Shown: positions 15,150-23,591, counted from the stretch's first letter. The stretch is DNA of 46,637 nt from an uncultured Lachnospiraceae bacterium (GCA_910578475.1 CAJTRK010000026.1:1-46637); one strand, 5' to 3'. Numbers and translations are program-made. The notes: a model not told the origin generated them from the sequence alone.

Positions 15150-15272
15150 GTGAGAAGAACTTCTAACACTCGCAGCAAAGGCTGCTTCGTGAAGAAGTTC
15201 TAAGTCTCACACCGGAGAATGCCCAGAAAACGGGCATTCTCCGCACGGATTTGAGTCACAGCGAAGCTGTGA
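15148..15272 (+). promoter_or_regulatory. Three-hairpin leader of the DUF512 gene
   Basis: Three strong hairpins fill the leader. (1) GTGTGAGA (15148-15155) pairs with TCTCACAC (15205-15212), enclosing AGAACTTCT/AGAAGTTCT (15156-15164 with 15193-15201) and GCAGC-AAAG-GCTGC (15072+100 to 15185; stem arms 15172-15176 and 15181-15185). (2) A perfect 12-base stem CGGAGAATGCCC / GGGCATTCTCCG (15213-15224 with 15232-15243). (3) TCACAGC-GAA-GCTGTGA (15256-15272). None has a T-run, so they are not ordinary terminators. No known riboswitch was recognised. Confidence 0.75.
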
Positions 15273-15297
15273 TATTAAAAAGAATGGGAGAATGAGG

Positions 15298-16635
15298 ATG
15301 AAACAGGCAGCGCATATGATTAAGTCAGTATACAAAAATTCCATCGCCGAAGAGATGGGAATCGAGGCGGGGGATGCGCTTTTATCGATTAACGGTCAGG
15401 AGATTACGGATATTTTTGACTATCAGTATCTGATACAGGATGAGTACGTTGAAATTTTGGTTCGAAAGAGAGGCGGCGAAGAGTGGCTTTTGGAAATCGA
15501 CAAGGGATATGATGAAGATTTGGGCGTGGAATTTGAGAACGGACTGATGGACGATTATCGCTCCTGCCGTAATAAATGTATATTCTGTTTTATCGACCAG
15601 ATGCCGAAAGGAATGCGGGAAACGTTGTATTTCAAAGACGATGATTCAAGACTCTCTTTTTTGCAGGGGAACTATGTGACGCTGACAAATATGTCCGATG
15701 CGGATATAGAAAGGATTATTCGATATCATTTGTCGCCGATTAATATTTCTTTTCAGACGACGAATCCGGAACTGCGCTGCAAGATGCTGAACAACCGGTT
15801 TGCGGGAAAGGCGCTGGAGCAGGTAAAGAAGCTTTATGAGGCGGGCATTACCATGAACGGACAAATTGTACTGTGTAAAAATATCAATGACGGAGCGGAG
15901 CTTGAGCGTAGTATTTGGGACCTGACGGCATATCTGCCGCATTTGGAAAGCGTGTCGGTCGTGCCCGTTGGCCTTTCCAGATTCCGGGACGGTCTGTATC
16001 CGTTAGAACCTTTTGAAAAAGAAGATGCGGTACAGGTGCTTGCCTGTATCCATCGGTGGCAGCAAAAGCTTTTTCCGGCATACGGCCTGCATTTTGTCCA
16101 TGCTTCCGACGAATGGTATATTCTGGCGGAAGAAGAACTGCCGGAGGAAGAACGCTATGACGGATATCTGCAGCTGGAAAACGGCGTCGGTATGCTGCGT
16201 CTGCTATTGAATGAATTTGAAGAAGCCATGACGGAAATCCCGTCAGACTACCGGTTGTCCGGGGATGGCGTGACGGAGCTGTCCCTTGTTACGGGAAAAC
16301 TGGCTTATCCCTATCTGAATCGGATGGCAGAGTGCATGATGCGGCGGTTTGCAGGACTTTCCGTTCATGTTTATGCTGTTTCGAATGTTTTTTTTGGCGA
16401 GCGGATTACCGTATCGGGGCTTCTGACGGGACAGGATATTATACAGCAGTTAAAGGGGAAGCAGCTTGGTGAACGCATTCTTTTGCCGCAGAATGTGCTG
16501 CGCAGCGGCGAAGACTATTTTTTGGACGATATCACCGTTGGGGAGATGGAAAAAGCTTTACAAGTGAAGGTAGATATTGTAAAATCAAGCGGACATGAGT
16601 TTGTGAATGCAGTTTTGGGACTGGAGAAGGAATAA
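15298..16635 (+). CDS. PDZ / radical-SAM-like DUF512 protein
   Basis: This 445-residue protein starts with a PDZ-like segment (SIAEEMGIEAGDALLSINGQ, about 15-34), followed by a cluster C90xxxC94xxC97 (CRNKCIFCF) of the radical-SAM kind that binds a [4Fe-4S] cluster, and a C-terminal DUF512 domain. Proteins of this family are conserved in Clostridia, usually beside der, as here; the substrate is unknown. I start at 15298 because GGGAG (15286-15290) lies 7 bases upstream; an ATG at 15292 is too close. It is the first gene of the unit DUF512-der-plsY-gpsA and has a highly structured leader. Confidence 0.85.
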   Translation: MKQAAHMIKSVYKNSIAEEMGIEAGDALLSINGQEITDIFDYQYLIQDEYVEILVRKRGGEEWLLEIDKGYDEDLGVEFENGLMDDYRSCRNKCIFCFIDQMPKGMRETLYFKDDDSRLSFLQGNYVTLTNMSDADIERIIRYHLSPINISFQTTNPELRCKMLNNRFAGKALEQVKKLYEAGITMNGQIVLCKNINDGAELERSIWDLTAYLPHLESVSVVPVGLSRFRDGLYPLEPFEKEDAVQVLACIHRWQQKLFPAYGLHFVHASDEWYILAEEELPEEERYDGYLQLENGVGMLRLLLNEFEEAMTEIPSDYRLSGDGVTELSLVTGKLAYPYLNRMAECMMRRFAGLSVHVYAVSNVFFGERITVSGLLTGQDIIQQLKGKQLGERILLPQNVLRSGEDYFLDDITVGEMEKALQVKVDIVKSSGHEFVNAVLGLEKE

Positions 16636-16654
16636 ACGCGTCCCGGAATTCATG

Positions 16655-16697
16655 CTGATGAAAATGCCGCTTCCGCGGCGGAATGAGAGGAAATATG
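16655..16697 (+). promoter_or_regulatory. Hairpin leader of der, copy 2 of 2
   Basis: This 43-base stretch matches 9500-9542 at 39 positions. The stem GCCGC (16666-16670) / GCGGC (16675-16679) has loop TTCC instead of TGAT; the following GGAATGAGAGGAAATATG is identical. It sits just before the der start. Confidence 0.7.
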
Positions 16698-18041
16698 GGA
16701 AAGAAGAAATCCAAGCCGGTGGTTGCGGTGGTGGGACGGCCCAATGTGGGAAAATCCACGCTGTTTAATGCGCTGGCAGGAGAAAATATATCAATTGTAA
16801 AAGATACGCCGGGAATTACCCGCGACAGAATCTATACCGATATCACCTGGCTGGACAAGAATTTTACGCTGATTGATACGGGAGGCATCGAGCCGGAAAG
16901 CAAAGATATCATATTGAGCCAGATGCGGGAGCAGGCGCAGATTGCGATTGATACCGCGGATGTGATTCTTTTTATGGTGGATGTTAAACAGGGGCTTGTG
17001 GATACGGACTCCAAAGTGGCGGACATGCTGCGCCGTTCCGGAAAGCCGATTATACTGGTTGTCAATAAAGTGGACAGTTTTCAAAAATATATGGCGGATG
17101 TCTATGAGTTCTATAATCTTGGCATCGGGGAGCCTTTTGCTATTTCTTCGGCCAATAAACTGGGATTCGGAGAACTGCTTGACGAGGTCATTTCTTATTT
17201 TGATAAAGATGTGGCATCGGAAGAGGAAGAAGACGAGGATGAACGGACAAGAGTCGCCATTGTAGGTAAGCCCAATGCAGGGAAGTCTTCCATCATTAAC
17301 AGGCTCATCGGGGAAAACCGTCTGATTGTATCGGATATTGCCGGTACGACACGGGATGCGGTCGATACGGAGGTCGTTTATCAGGGAAAAGAGTATGTTT
17401 TCATCGATACGGCAGGACTGCGGCGGAAAAACAAAATCAAAGAAGAACTGGAACGTTATATGATTATCCGTACCGTGACGGCGGTAGAGCGGGCGGATAT
17501 CGTCGTGCTCGTTATCGATGCGACGGAAGGCGTAACGGAACAGGATGCCAAAATAGCGGGTATTGCCCATGACAGAGGGAAAGCGACGATTATTGCGGTC
17601 AATAAATGGGACTTAATCGAAAAGGACAATAAGACCGTCAATCAGTTTACCCAGAAAATCAGACAGATTCTTTCTTTTATGCCCTATGCGGAAATTCTTT
17701 TCATCTCTGCGGAAACGGGACAGCGGCTGCCGAAATTATATGAGACAATTGATATCGTGTATGAGAATCATGCGATGCGGGTTGCGACAGGTGTTTTGAA
17801 CGAAATCATGGCGGAAGCGGTAGCGTTGCAGCAGCCGCCTTCGGATAAGGGAAAAAGGCTTCGGCTTTACTACATTACACAGGCAGCAGTCAAACCGCCG
17901 ACTTTTGTCATTTTTGTAAATGACAAAGAACTGATGCACTTTTCTTATACGAGATACATTGAGAATCAAATCCGGGAAGCCTTTGGATTCAAGGGCACGC
18001 CGTTGAAATTCATCATCAGGGAAAGGAAGGAAAACAAGTAA
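16695..18041 (+). CDS. der: Ribosome assembly GTPase Der (EngA)
   Basis: This 448-residue protein has two GTPase domains in tandem followed by a KH-like domain. G1 of the first is GRPNVGKS (residues 14-21), with DTPGITRDR and NKVD; the second has GKPNAGKS, DIAGTTRDA, DTAGLRRK and NKWD. Der is needed for 50S ribosomal subunit maturation. An acidic linker (SEEEEDEDE) joins the two domains. I start at 16695 after AGAGG (16686-16690), not at the in-frame ATG 16683 that precedes it. Its stop is one base before plsY. Confidence 0.97.
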   Translation: MGKKKSKPVVAVVGRPNVGKSTLFNALAGENISIVKDTPGITRDRIYTDITWLDKNFTLIDTGGIEPESKDIILSQMREQAQIAIDTADVILFMVDVKQGLVDTDSKVADMLRRSGKPIILVVNKVDSFQKYMADVYEFYNLGIGEPFAISSANKLGFGELLDEVISYFDKDVASEEEEDEDERTRVAIVGKPNAGKSSIINRLIGENRLIVSDIAGTTRDAVDTEVVYQGKEYVFIDTAGLRRKNKIKEELERYMIIRTVTAVERADIVVLVIDATEGVTEQDAKIAGIAHDRGKATIIAVNKWDLIEKDNKTVNQFTQKIRQILSFMPYAEILFISAETGQRLPKLYETIDIVYENHAMRVATGVLNEIMAEAVALQQPPSDKGKRLRLYYITQAAVKPPTFVIFVNDKELMHFSYTRYIENQIREAFGFKGTPLKFIIRERKENK

Positions 18042-18042
18042 C

Positions 18043-18720
18043 GTGGAACGGATAATTTGCTTGGTCATCGGATATGTGTTCGGTCTTTTTCAGACCGCCT
18101 ACATTTATGGAAAACTGCATGGAATCGATATCAGAAATTATGGGAGCGGCAATGCGGGAACGACGAATACGCTGCGTGTGTTAGGCACAAAAGCGGGGCT
18201 TATCGTGCTTTTTGTCGATATTTTAAAGTGCATTCTGGCGATTGTCGTTACGGGACTTTTGTTTGGTAAAAATCATCCGGAAACCATTTATCTGTTAAAG
18301 CTCTATGCGGCGATGGGAGCGATACTCGGACATAATTTTCCTTTTTATCTCCATTTCAAAGGCGGAAAAGGGATTGCGGCTACGGCGGGATTGATTCTTT
18401 CCTTCCATCCCTGTTTTGTTCCTATGGGCGTGATTTTGTTCTTTGGCGCTTTTTTTCTGACACATTATGTATCGCTTGGTTCTCTGCTCGTCTATGCGGG
18501 ATTCATCATAGAAATGGTAGCGCTCGGACAAATGGGGATTTTCGGCATGAGTCAGGCGCATTTGAATGAGATGTATATCATCGCAGCGTTTCTGACGATA
18601 ATGGCTTATTATAAGCATAGAGAAAATATTGGAAGATTGTTGAAAGGAAAAGAACGAAAGACTTATCTGACGCACAAAAGTGATGAGGCGAAAGAGGAAG
18701 AGAACGCGGCGGTAAAATAA
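18043..18720 (+). CDS. plsY: Glycerol-3-phosphate acyltransferase PlsY
   Basis: This 225-residue membrane protein transfers an acyl group from acyl-phosphate to glycerol 3-phosphate, the first step of phospholipid synthesis. The family motifs are present: GSGNAGTTNTLRVLG, GHNFPFYLHFKGGKGIA, and a final loop before the last helix. There are about five membrane segments. The start is a GTG one base after the der stop, with AAGGAAGG upstream. The last about 25 residues are a charged tail (SDEAKEEENAAVK) beyond the core. It is followed by gpsA, which supplies its substrate. Confidence 0.95.
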   Translation: MERIICLVIGYVFGLFQTAYIYGKLHGIDIRNYGSGNAGTTNTLRVLGTKAGLIVLFVDILKCILAIVVTGLLFGKNHPETIYLLKLYAAMGAILGHNFPFYLHFKGGKGIAATAGLILSFHPCFVPMGVILFFGAFFLTHYVSLGSLLVYAGFIIEMVALGQMGIFGMSQAHLNEMYIIAAFLTIMAYYKHRENIGRLLKGKERKTYLTHKSDEAKEEENAAVK

Positions 18721-18769
18721 AAAGCGAATGGATTCGCAAAGCGGGTAAAAGGAAAGGCGGGATTCGAAT

Positions 18770-19783
18770 ATGGCAAATATCAGTATTATCGGAGCGGGAA
18801 GTTGGGGAACTGCGCTCGCATTGCTGCTTTACCGGAACGGACATCAGGTGACGGTCTGGTCAATTATGGAACAGGAAATTGCAATGCTGCAAAAAGAGCG
18901 TGAACATAAGGATAAACTGCCGGGCGTAAAACTGCCGGAGGATATGGCGTTTACGACGGATTTGAAAGCGGCGGTGGAGGGAAAGGACGTATTGGTATTA
19001 GCCGTTCCGTCTCCTTATACGCGGGCCACTTCCAAAAGTATGGCGCTTTATGTAAAGGAAGGACAGGTCATTGTTAATGTCGCGAAAGGTATTGAAGAAG
19101 CGACGTTGTTTACGTTGTCGGAAATTATCGAAGAGGAGATTCCGAAAGCGGAAGTGGCGGTGCTTTCCGGCCCGTCCCATGCGGAAGAAGTGGGAAGAGG
19201 CATTCCGACGACAATTGTTGTCGGAGCAAGAAAAAAAGATACGGCGGAATATTTGCAGAATATTTTTATGAACGAAGCTTTCCGTGTCTATATCAGCCCC
19301 GATGTGCTCGGCATCGAGCTTGGGGCGGCGCTTAAAAACGTGGTAGCTCTGGCGGCCGGTATCGCAGACGGACTCGGTTATGGCGATAACACGAAGGCGG
19401 CTCTGATTACGAGAGGCATCGCGGAAATCGCGAGACTCGGAACCGCAATGGGCGGAAAATGGGAGACTTTCTGCGGACTGACCGGAATCGGTGATTTGAT
19501 TGTTACCTGCGCTTCGATGCACTCCCGGAATAGACGTGCCGGCATTTTAATCGGACAGGGTCATACGATGGAAGAAGCGATGGCGGAAGTCAAAATGGTC
19601 GTGGAAGGCGTTTATTCGGCAAAGGCGGCAATGGGACTTGCAAAGAAGTATCATGTGCAGCTGCCGATTATCGAACAGGTGAATGAAGTGCTGTTCCACG
19701 GGAAATCGGCGGCAGAGGCGGTGGGAAGTCTGATGCTGCGGGATAAAAAAATTGAAAATCCGATTATTCCGTGGGAAGCATAA
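18770..19783 (+). CDS. gpsA: Glycerol-3-phosphate dehydrogenase [NAD(P)+]
   Basis: This 337-residue enzyme reduces dihydroxyacetone phosphate to sn-glycerol 3-phosphate. The Rossmann loop is GAGSWGT (residues 8-14); the blocks VNVAKGIEE, LSGPSHAEEV, LKNVVALAAGIADG and GLTGIGDLIVTC are typical of GpsA. It follows plsY after 49 bases, so the unit makes glycerol 3-phosphate and then acylates it. A strong terminator follows at 19814. Confidence 0.97.
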   Translation: MANISIIGAGSWGTALALLLYRNGHQVTVWSIMEQEIAMLQKEREHKDKLPGVKLPEDMAFTTDLKAAVEGKDVLVLAVPSPYTRATSKSMALYVKEGQVIVNVAKGIEEATLFTLSEIIEEEIPKAEVAVLSGPSHAEEVGRGIPTTIVVGARKKDTAEYLQNIFMNEAFRVYISPDVLGIELGAALKNVVALAAGIADGLGYGDNTKAALITRGIAEIARLGTAMGGKWETFCGLTGIGDLIVTCASMHSRNRRAGILIGQGHTMEEAMAEVKMVVEGVYSAKAAMGLAKKYHVQLPIIEQVNEVLFHGKSAAEAVGSLMLRDKKIENPIIPWEA

Positions 19784-19813
19784 AAATGCAGACTCAGCGG
19801 ACCTATAAAATAA

Positions 19814-19848
19814 AAAATCCTGCGGCCGTTTGCGGCTGCAGGATTTTT
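19814..19848. terminator. Bidirectional terminator
   Basis: A stem of about 15 pairs, AAAATCCTGC plus GGCCG pairing with CGGCT plus GCAGGATTTT around loop TTTG, has A-runs before it and T-runs after it. It separates the convergent gpsA and metF. Confidence 0.9.
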
Positions 19849-19860
19849 CAGGTTTACTGC

Positions 19861-20715
19861 TTATATTTGTGATACAATTTTTGCCGTCGTTTTTGGGCCG
19901 TTCATCGTATAGAGATGAATGCCGTCCACGCCGTTTTCTTTTAAGTCGCGTATCTGGCGGACCGCATAGTCAATGCCGGCTTTTCGCATATCGTCTTTAT
20001 TTTCTCCATACGTTGCAATGAGGTCCGAAAGTTCCTTCGGAACGGAAGAACCGGACAAAGTGACGGTTGTTCCAATCTGTTTTGCATTTGTGACCGGCAT
20101 GATGCCTGCGCAGATGGGAACGGTAATGCCTGCCGCCGCGGCGCGTTCTCTGAAACGGTAGAAGAGTTCATTGCTGAAAAAAAGCTGCGTGACAAGGAAA
20201 CTTGCGCCGGCGTTTACTTTTTCCTTTAAATGTTTCAAATCGCTTTCAAAATTTTCCGCCTCGTAGTGCTTTTCAGGATAACATGCGCCTGCAATCTGTA
20301 AAGAAGTGTTTGCTTTCAGATAGCGAATCATATCGGACGCATAGAAAAATTCTCTGTTGTTATACTGTTCATCGGTCATTGTCCGCGGTCTGTCCCCCCG
20401 CAGCGCCATGACATAGCGGATGCCCTCTTTTTGCAGAAGCTCGCAGTTTTCCTGGAGGTCTGCCTGTTTGAAGCCGACACAGGTCATATGGGCAATCGCG
20501 TCAATCTGTAACCGGTTCTGGATATAGGACACAATTTCCGCGGTTTTTCCGGCTCTGGAGCCGCCGGCGCCGTAAGTACAGCTGATAAAGTCCGGGTTCA
20601 GCGCCGCGAACGCATTCAGCTTTTCAAAAACAGCCTGAAATTCTTCTTCCGTTTTCGGCGGAGACACCTCAAAAGAAAGCGATGTCTTATTTCTGTTCAA
20701 TAAATTTTCTATCAT
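19861..20715 (-). CDS. metF: Methylenetetrahydrofolate reductase
   Basis: This 284-residue flavoenzyme-type protein interconverts 5,10-methylene- and 5-methyl-tetrahydrofolate for methionine synthesis or one-carbon flow. It shows SLSFEVSPPKTEEEF at the start, FISCTYGAGG, AHMTCVGF, ALRGDRP, and ASFLVTQLFFSNELFYRF. The length fits MetF. AAGGGAAG lies before the ATG. It stands alone on the minus strand. The divergent region in front of it carries a hairpin repeat (20767). Confidence 0.95.
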   Translation of the reverse strand: MIENLLNRNKTSLSFEVSPPKTEEEFQAVFEKLNAFAALNPDFISCTYGAGGSRAGKTAEIVSYIQNRLQIDAIAHMTCVGFKQADLQENCELLQKEGIRYVMALRGDRPRTMTDEQYNNREFFYASDMIRYLKANTSLQIAGACYPEKHYEAENFESDLKHLKEKVNAGASFLVTQLFFSNELFYRFRERAAAAGITVPICAGIMPVTNAKQIGTTVTLSGSSVPKELSDLIATYGENKDDMRKAGIDYAVRQIRDLKENGVDGIHLYTMNGPKTTAKIVSQI

Positions 20716-20766
20716 GGTTTTACTTCCCTTCTGTATTTGATATAGATGATTTCCATCTTTTTATTT

Positions 20767-20850
20767 TATAGGAAATTGCGACAGCCTGAAATATTCAGGG
20801 GAGAATGCGGAGCATTCTCTGAATCGTCGCTGCCGAGCGACGATTTTTTA
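20767..20850 (+). repeat. Hairpin repeat element, copy A
   Basis: It opens TATAGGAAATTGC (20767-20779), then has CCTGAA-ATA-TTCAGG (20785-20799), GAGAATGC-GGA-GCATTCTC (20801-20819), GAA, and TCGTCGCT-GCCG-AGCGACGA (20824-20843) with a T-run. Copies B, C and E share the opening box and the last hairpin plus T-run. Here it lies between divergent genes, where no upstream plus-strand gene needs a terminator. Confidence 0.7.
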
Positions 20851-20854
20851 TTTC

Positions 20855-20883
20855 TTGCTTTTGTAACTAAAATATCGTAACAT
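20855..20883 (+). promoter_or_regulatory. Possible promoter of the MoxR-VWA pair
   Basis: TTGCTT (20855-20860), a 17-base spacer and TAACAT (20878-20883) lie just after repeat A and about 50 bases before the start at 20933. Matches are 4 of 6 in each box. Confidence 0.45.
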
Positions 20884-20932
20884 AAATTTAGGCGTATGGC
20901 AACAAAATGAAACGGCGGGAAGGAAAAAGAGA

Positions 20933-21754
20933 ATGAGCGATATGAAAACAACTTTTACGAGCACTTCGCAATATGTGGCGTCTGAAGAACTGCTGGCAAG
21001 CGTCAATGTGGCGGTGGCTTTGCAGAAGCCATTATTGATTAAAGGCGAGCCGGGGACGGGAAAGACCATGCTTGCGCAGGCGGTGGCGGAGTCGCTTGGC
21101 AAAAAACTGGTCATCTGGAATATCAAATCAACAACGAAGGCACAGGAAGGCCTGTATGTATATGATACGATACAGCGGCTTTATGACGGCCAGTTCGGGG
21201 AAGAAGGGGTAGACGATATAGCCAGATATATTAAACTGGGCAAGCTTGGAGAAGCATTTGATTCGGACGAGCAGGTTGTTTTGCTGATTGATGAAATTGA
21301 CAAGGCGGATTTGGAATTTCCCAACGATTTATTGTGGGAACTGGACCAGATGGAATTTTATATCCACGAGACGAAACGCACGGTAAAGGCAAAACACAGA
21401 CCGATTGTGATTATCACTTCCAATGCGGAAAAGGAACTGCCGGATGCTTTTTTGAGAAGATGTATTTTCCACTATATTGATTTCCCGAATGCGGAACTGA
21501 TGGAAGAAATCGTCAGAACCCATTATCCGGATGTGGAAGGAAAACTGTTAAAAGATGCGATGGAAGTTTTTTACTGGATTCGTTCCATTAAGGATATCCG
21601 TAAAAAACCGAGCACTTCGGAACTCATCGACTGGGTGAATGCTTTGCAGATTGGCGGGATTCCGACAGACAGGCTGCGGGAAGAACTTCCGTTCATCGGT
21701 GTTGTGGTGAAGAAAGACGAGGACCTGGAGACACTGAAACACAGAATGGATTGA
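20933..21754 (+). CDS. MoxR-type AAA+ ATPase
   Basis: This 273-residue protein is an AAA+ ATPase: Walker A GEPGTGKT (residues 38-45), Walker B VVLLIDEIDKAD, sensor TSN, and arginine-finger region DAFLRRCIF. MoxR proteins act with VWA-domain partners as chaperone-like machines that insert metals or remodel enzymes; the next gene is such a partner. AAGGA lies 8 bases before the ATG. No metal-enzyme target is encoded nearby. Confidence 0.9.
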   Translation: MSDMKTTFTSTSQYVASEELLASVNVAVALQKPLLIKGEPGTGKTMLAQAVAESLGKKLVIWNIKSTTKAQEGLYVYDTIQRLYDGQFGEEGVDDIARYIKLGKLGEAFDSDEQVVLLIDEIDKADLEFPNDLLWELDQMEFYIHETKRTVKAKHRPIVIITSNAEKELPDAFLRRCIFHYIDFPNAELMEEIVRTHYPDVEGKLLKDAMEVFYWIRSIKDIRKKPSTSELIDWVNALQIGGIPTDRLREELPFIGVVVKKDEDLETLKHRMD

Positions 21755-21787
21755 AAATGCTTGCTGAGAGAAAGGCATGGATAGGGA

Positions 21788-22987
21788 ATGTTTGGAAAAT
21801 TCTTTTATACATTGAAAGCAAAAGGGCTTCATGTTACCCTGACGGAATGGCTGACATTGCAGGAAGCGTTGTCGCAGGGGCTTTGCAACAGCAGCCTGAC
21901 GGAGTTCTATTATGTAGCGAGAATGATACTGGTGAAGTCGGAGACGGAATTTGACAAGTTCGACATGGCCTTTGACGAAGTATTCAAAGGGATTCAGTCG
22001 GAGAACGAAATCAGTAAAAATATGTTAAGATGGCTGGACAAGTCGGATATGATAGACGAACAGCACGAAGAAATGCGGCATGTCATGAATGAAGAACAGG
22101 TTCAGGTCGATAAGGAAGATGTGGAGCAGAAATTCAAGGACCGCCTGCGGGACCAGGATTCCGAGCATAACGGCGGCAGTTTCTGGATTGGAACGATGGG
22201 AAAGACTTCTTTCGGCAATACGGGCGGTAATATGGGCGGCATCCGGGTAGGAGGCTCTACCGGATATCAGTCGGCATTTCAGGTCATCGGCGCAAGAAAA
22301 TACCGGGACTTCCGGGATGACAGGATTCTGGACAACAGGCAGTTCCAGGTGGCTTTGCGGAAACTGCGCCAGTTTTCGACGAAGTTGGATATTCCGAAAA
22401 CGGAGCTGGATATCGACGGAACGATTGACAAGACCTGCAACAACGGCGGCTGCCTTCAGATTGTCATGGAACGGCCCAGGAAAAATGCGGTCAAGTTATT
22501 GCTTTTGATGGATTCCGGCGGCACGATGATTCCTTACAGCAGTTTGCTGAACGAACTGTTTCAGTCGGTTCATAAATCCAATCATTATAAAGATGTAAAG
22601 ACTTATTATTTTCATAACTGCATTTATTCCAAGCTCTATAAGACGCCGGAATGCGAGAACGGCGATTGGATTGATACGGAATGGATGTTCCGGAATCTGG
22701 ACAGTGACTATAAGGTCATTATCGTGGGAGATGCGGCGATGGCGCCGGAAGAACTGTATTCCACGACCGGCAACTACAGAGGGCCGAACGGCGGGCTTTC
22801 CGGTATGGAGTGGTTACAGCTGATGAAACGGCATTACAAACGCATCGTCTGGCTGAATCCGAAGATGGCGCCCGGTCATGCGCCCTGGCGGGAGGCGGAG
22901 ACGGCTATCAAAGGAATGTTCCCCATGTATAAGCTGACAGTGAATGGCCTGAACCAGGCAATGGGGAAGCTGATGACGAATAAATAG
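21788..22987 (+). CDS. VWA domain protein, CoxE-like
   Basis: This 399-residue protein has a helical N-terminal half, a Gly-rich middle (GNTGGNMGGIRVGG) and a C-terminal von Willebrand A domain. The metal site reads D242SGGTM, against DxSxS in canonical domains, so Gly replaces the first Ser; related CoxE-like proteins also have Gly there, as far as I recall. It pairs with the MoxR ATPase 33 bases upstream, a common two-gene arrangement for assembly of metalloenzymes or complexes. The ribosome site (AAAGG at 21771) is weak, so the start is moderately certain. Confidence 0.82.
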   Translation: MFGKFFYTLKAKGLHVTLTEWLTLQEALSQGLCNSSLTEFYYVARMILVKSETEFDKFDMAFDEVFKGIQSENEISKNMLRWLDKSDMIDEQHEEMRHVMNEEQVQVDKEDVEQKFKDRLRDQDSEHNGGSFWIGTMGKTSFGNTGGNMGGIRVGGSTGYQSAFQVIGARKYRDFRDDRILDNRQFQVALRKLRQFSTKLDIPKTELDIDGTIDKTCNNGGCLQIVMERPRKNAVKLLLLMDSGGTMIPYSSLLNELFQSVHKSNHYKDVKTYYFHNCIYSKLYKTPECENGDWIDTEWMFRNLDSDYKVIIVGDAAMAPEELYSTTGNYRGPNGGLSGMEWLQLMKRHYKRIVWLNPKMAPGHAPWREAETAIKGMFPMYKLTVNGLNQAMGKLMTNK

Positions 22988-23053
22988 AAGAACTGTTGCC
23001 GCGAACGGGTTAGACAGAAAATTCTGAAAACCGGATAAACAGAAAAATCTGTC

Positions 23054-23082
23054 TTGACAAAATTAGAATTTTCAGATACGAT
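23054..23082 (+). promoter_or_regulatory. Promoter of the tyrS T-box leader
   Basis: A perfect TTGACA (23054-23059), a 17-base spacer and TACGAT (23077-23082) place transcription near 23089, at the start of the T-box leader. Confidence 0.75.
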
Positions 23083-23088
23083 ACAAAA

Positions 23089-23444
23089 TAGTTAAATAAA
23101 ACAGGCGTTGACAGGAACAAGTAGTAAATGGTGAAACGAACAGAAAGCAGCCGGTTGATGAGAGGCGCGCGGGAAGGCATTTACGAATACATCCTTGAGC
23201 TTTATGACAGAACCCCATCCGGAAATCGGATTTGTACGGTGAATCCGGTTCCATAGCCGAACTGACGGAGCGGGCAGTAGGTCATGACGGAGGAATGCAC
23301 GTTATAGCAGGAGAGTATATTGCCGGATAAATGCGCGCGGAATTTCGGCAGTCGTACTTAGCAAGGTAGACAGCGCGAGCTGTTTATGAAGTCAGGTGGT
23401 AACACGGGTTTTAACCTCGTCCTAACAAGGGACGGGGTTTTTTT
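23089..23444 (+). promoter_or_regulatory. T-box riboswitch of tyrS
   Basis: The leader has the parts of a T-box element, which senses uncharged tRNA. Stem I has a GGAACAAGTAG-type kink-turn near 23115-23125 and a candidate specifier TAC (23188-23190, in GAATACATCC), the Tyr codon. The T-box bulge region is AGGTGGTAACACGGG (23394-23408). The terminator stem is CCTCGTCC / GGACGGGG (23415-23422, 23430-23437) with T7. When tRNA-Tyr is uncharged it should pair with the bulge and let transcription go on. Most of the 604-base gene-free stretch 22988-23591 is this leader. Confidence 0.9.
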
Positions 23445-23448
23445 ATCC

Positions 23449-23538
23449 TATAGGAAATTGCTGTAATCTTAGTGGATGCCAGACAAGAATTTACTGCGTA
23501 AATTCTTGGAACGCAGGCTGCTGAGCCTGCGTTTTTTT
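23449..23538 (+). repeat. Hairpin repeat element, copy B
   Basis: It opens TATAGGAAATTGC (23449-23461). A perfect 10-base stem AAGAATTTAC-TGC-GTAAATTCTT (23485-23507) follows, then GGA and ACGCAGGCT-GCTG-AGCCTGCGT (23511-23532) with seven Ts. It lies after the T-box terminator and before tyrS. The second hairpin looks like a full terminator in the sense direction. Confidence 0.72.
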
Positions 23539-23591
23539 ATGCAAAGACAGCATAGAGATGAGAATGTTTTCGTAAGAAAGGAGCATGAAAA

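Noticed and set aside
15148..15272. DUF512 leader as a known T-box or metabolite riboswitch
   Set aside because: No T-box consensus (TGG-type bulge) and no terminator with T-run is present; the hairpins match no class I recognise.
20767..20850. Repeat A as a plain terminator
   Set aside because: It lies between divergent genes with no plus-strand gene upstream to terminate, and its parts recur in other contexts.
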